7,583 nt of DNA from Planctomycetota bacterium (GTDB lineage Bacteria > Planctomycetota > Planctomycetia > Planctomycetales > Planctomycetaceae), in contig JAJRTM010000708.1 in assembly GCA_024278285.1 (NCBI GenBank), positions 1-7,583 of the forward strand, read 5' to 3'. Every line of letters begins with the position of its first letter. The first letter of the stretch is position 1. Of the stretch, positions 6,718-7,583 are shown piece after piece. The translations under genes and the position numbers were made by a program. Under the pieces are notes generated by a model, which had not been told where the DNA came from, ran no database searches, and was given only the letters and a program-made list of their open reading frames with translations.

Positions 6718-7374
6718 CTAAGATTTCTCTCGAACCGCATCCAGTTCATCCAGAAACCAGCCAAGTTCCTCTTGAACATGGTCCTGCAATTTCCCCATCC
6801 GCACATGTAAAAAAGCCCCTGCAATGACAAGTGGAATCGCCACCGCCAGTCCCAGCGCAGTAGTGAACAATGCGAAACTAATTTCTCCCGCGAGTGCGCT
6901 TGGGTCGCCTCCGGTTTTTTGTGTATCTGCAATTTTCGCAAACGCCTGGATCATCCCAGATACCGTCCCCAACAGGCCCAGCATCGGGGCAGATTTCACG
7001 ATTGTGTTAATCCATGAGGCTCCATATTCTAGATTTGCCAGCACATCTCGTTCGAATTTTCCTGCGAGAAGTTGTCGCAGCTTTGCAGGCGATTTATCAA
7101 GATTCGCAATCGCGACCAGCACCATTTGAGGCACCGCTCGTGACCAATACTGTGGCGTATCGCAAATCGCAGCGATTGCTTCCCAATCCTTTTTTTTGAT
7201 CAATTTCAGCAGTTGCTCCCGAAACTGATCCGTTGCTGCCGGCGACATTCGCTTTTCTGAAATCTTTCGAGCCAGAAGCACGACCTGGAACAGTCCAAAA
7301 ATCGCCACAGCCGCCAACGACAAATAAATCGCATTAGCAGAAGCCTGAAAAATGGGTGCAAAATTATAATCCAT
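6718..7374 (-). CDS. MotA/TolQ/ExbB proton channel family protein
   Basis: This 218-residue protein is a second ExbB/TolQ-type subunit, of usual family length and without a cleavable signal peptide. TM1 is about 14-35 (AIYLSLAAVAIFGLFQVVLL). A cytoplasmic domain of about 90 residues follows. TM2 is about 125-146 and contains APMLGLLGTVSGMI. TM3 is about 166-190 and contains ALFTTALGLAVAIP. Both signatures match those of the other ExbB in this window, and the two proteins are paralogues rather than recent copies. By family it would form the pentameric proton channel around ExbD, yet no exbD follows it; the next gene is the giant TPR gene after 234 bp. ATG 7374 is used because later starts would delete TM1, but no clear ribosome site precedes it. 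Naming between ExbB and TolQ is not possible from sequence alone. Confidence 0.92.
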   Translation of the reverse strand: MDYNFAPIFQASANAIYLSLAAVAIFGLFQVVLLARKISEKRMSPAATDQFREQLLKLIKKKDWEAIAAICDTPQYWSRAVPQMVLVAIANLDKSPAKLRQLLAGKFERDVLANLEYGASWINTIVKSAPMLGLLGTVSGMIQAFAKIADTQKTGGDPSALAGEISFALFTTALGLAVAIPLVIAGAFLHVRMGKLQDHVQEELGWFLDELDAVREKS

Positions 7375-7391
7375 AGAACTTTTCAGTCACT

Positions 7392-7493
7392 GTAAAACCA
7401 AGTCAAGGTAGGGTGCGTCGTGACGCACCAAGTTGCAGTACCGTATTAAAAGGTGCGTCACGACGCACCCTACGACTTCACCTACGGTTTTAC
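7392..7493. repeat. Outer imperfect inverted repeat enclosing the REPIN
   Basis: GTAAAACC at 7392-7399 is matched by GGTTTTAC at 7486-7493, and AAGTC at 7400-7404 by GACTT at 7474-7478. Thirteen outer base pairs thus extend the symmetry of the inner REP pair, interrupted by an extra 7 nt on the right and 3 nt on the left. The whole 102-bp unit may be one MITE-like element. No target-site duplication is visible at its ends. Confidence 0.5.
7408..7473. repeat. REPIN: two inverted REP units with GTAG heads
   Basis: The left unit (7408-7429) is GTAG followed by the palindrome GGTGCGTC-GT-GACGCACC. The right unit (7452-7473) is its exact reverse complement, ending in CTAC, so 22 bp match perfectly across a 22-nt spacer. 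A GTAG tetranucleotide directly before an imperfect palindrome is the known signature of REP elements mobilised by RAYT transposases (IS200/IS605-like Y1 enzymes), and an inverted pair forms a REPIN. No RAYT gene is in the window. In RNA it would fold into a very stable hairpin between the upstream gene's stop and the ExbB-type gene, and could end or protect the upstream transcript. Confidence 0.8.
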
Positions 7494-7502
7494 CGAAATC
7501 TT

Positions 7503-7583
7503 TCACTCCATTTCCAGTTCTTTCACCAGAAAAGCCCAGAGATCGGAAATTTCTTCGATTACTTTTGAAGTCGGCTTTCCCGA
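7503..7583 (-). CDS. C-terminal end of an unrecognised protein (5' part outside the window)
   Basis: The minus strand is open from the window edge for 26 codons to a TGA at 7505-7503. The peptide includes KVIEEISDLWAFLVKELEME, a well-formed amphipathic C-terminal helix, and the other two minus frames make less sensible peptides, so it is probably a real gene end. The family cannot be named from so little. Its stop is just 9 bp from the outer end of the REPIN-containing element, which fits the usual placing of such elements right after genes. Confidence 0.55.
   Translation of the reverse strand, partial: SGKPTSKVIEEISDLWAFLVKELEME

Noticed and set aside
6718..7374. Flagellar stator MotA as the identity of the ExbB-type gene
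   Set aside because: It has three membrane helices with the ExbB/TolQ pattern instead of the four of MotA, and no MotB or flagellar gene is nearby.
7401..7406. TTGACT on the minus strand before the ExbB-type gene at 6718-7374
   Set aside because: No -10 box follows at the right distance and transcription would start at or past the ATG.

Overview
The window looks like chromosomal DNA from a planctomycete, perhaps of the Gimesia type. This is inferred from the gene set and protein style: ExbB-type channel subunits, one with a cleavable signal peptide and a charged linker; very long secreted TPR proteins; and an ExbD of the short N-terminus 'MTPMIDIVFQ' type. Base composition looks moderately AT-leaning by eye. 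No marker gene is present, so genus is a guess. Every supported gene lies on the minus strand and transcription runs from right to left.

In order of transcription the layout is as follows. (1) The last 26 codons of an unrecognised gene enter from the right edge (7503-7583). (2) A REPIN-like element, two inverted 22-nt REP units with GTAG heads, fills the gap before the next gene (7408-7473, possibly 7392-7493). (3) A three-helix MotA/TolQ/ExbB proton-channel subunit follows (6718-7374). (4) A 234-bp gap holds a possible promoter overlapping a perfect 9-bp inverted repeat. (5) A giant TPR gene (2794-6483) is split by one in-frame TAA at 6049-6051, giving a 144-residue N-terminal piece with the export signal and a roughly 1080-residue piece with the TPR array, a C-terminal membrane helix and a very basic tail. 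(6) A secreted 352-residue TPR protein follows (1634-2692). (7) After a 268-bp gap comes a second ExbB-type subunit with its own signal peptide (517-1365). (8) An ExbD subunit runs off the left edge (1-383).

The probable theme is a Tol/Exb-like inner-membrane energy-transducing system, in which ExbB pentamers with ExbD use the proton gradient to drive work in the periplasm, together with periplasmic TPR scaffold proteins. The membrane-anchored giant TPR protein would span the periplasm, with its basic tail in the cytoplasm. The job of the complex is not shown by the sequence. The broken giant gene and the REPIN are the two points most worth checking. No rRNA, tRNA, CRISPR array, insertion sequence or origin was seen, and no intergenic stretch exceeds 300 bases.
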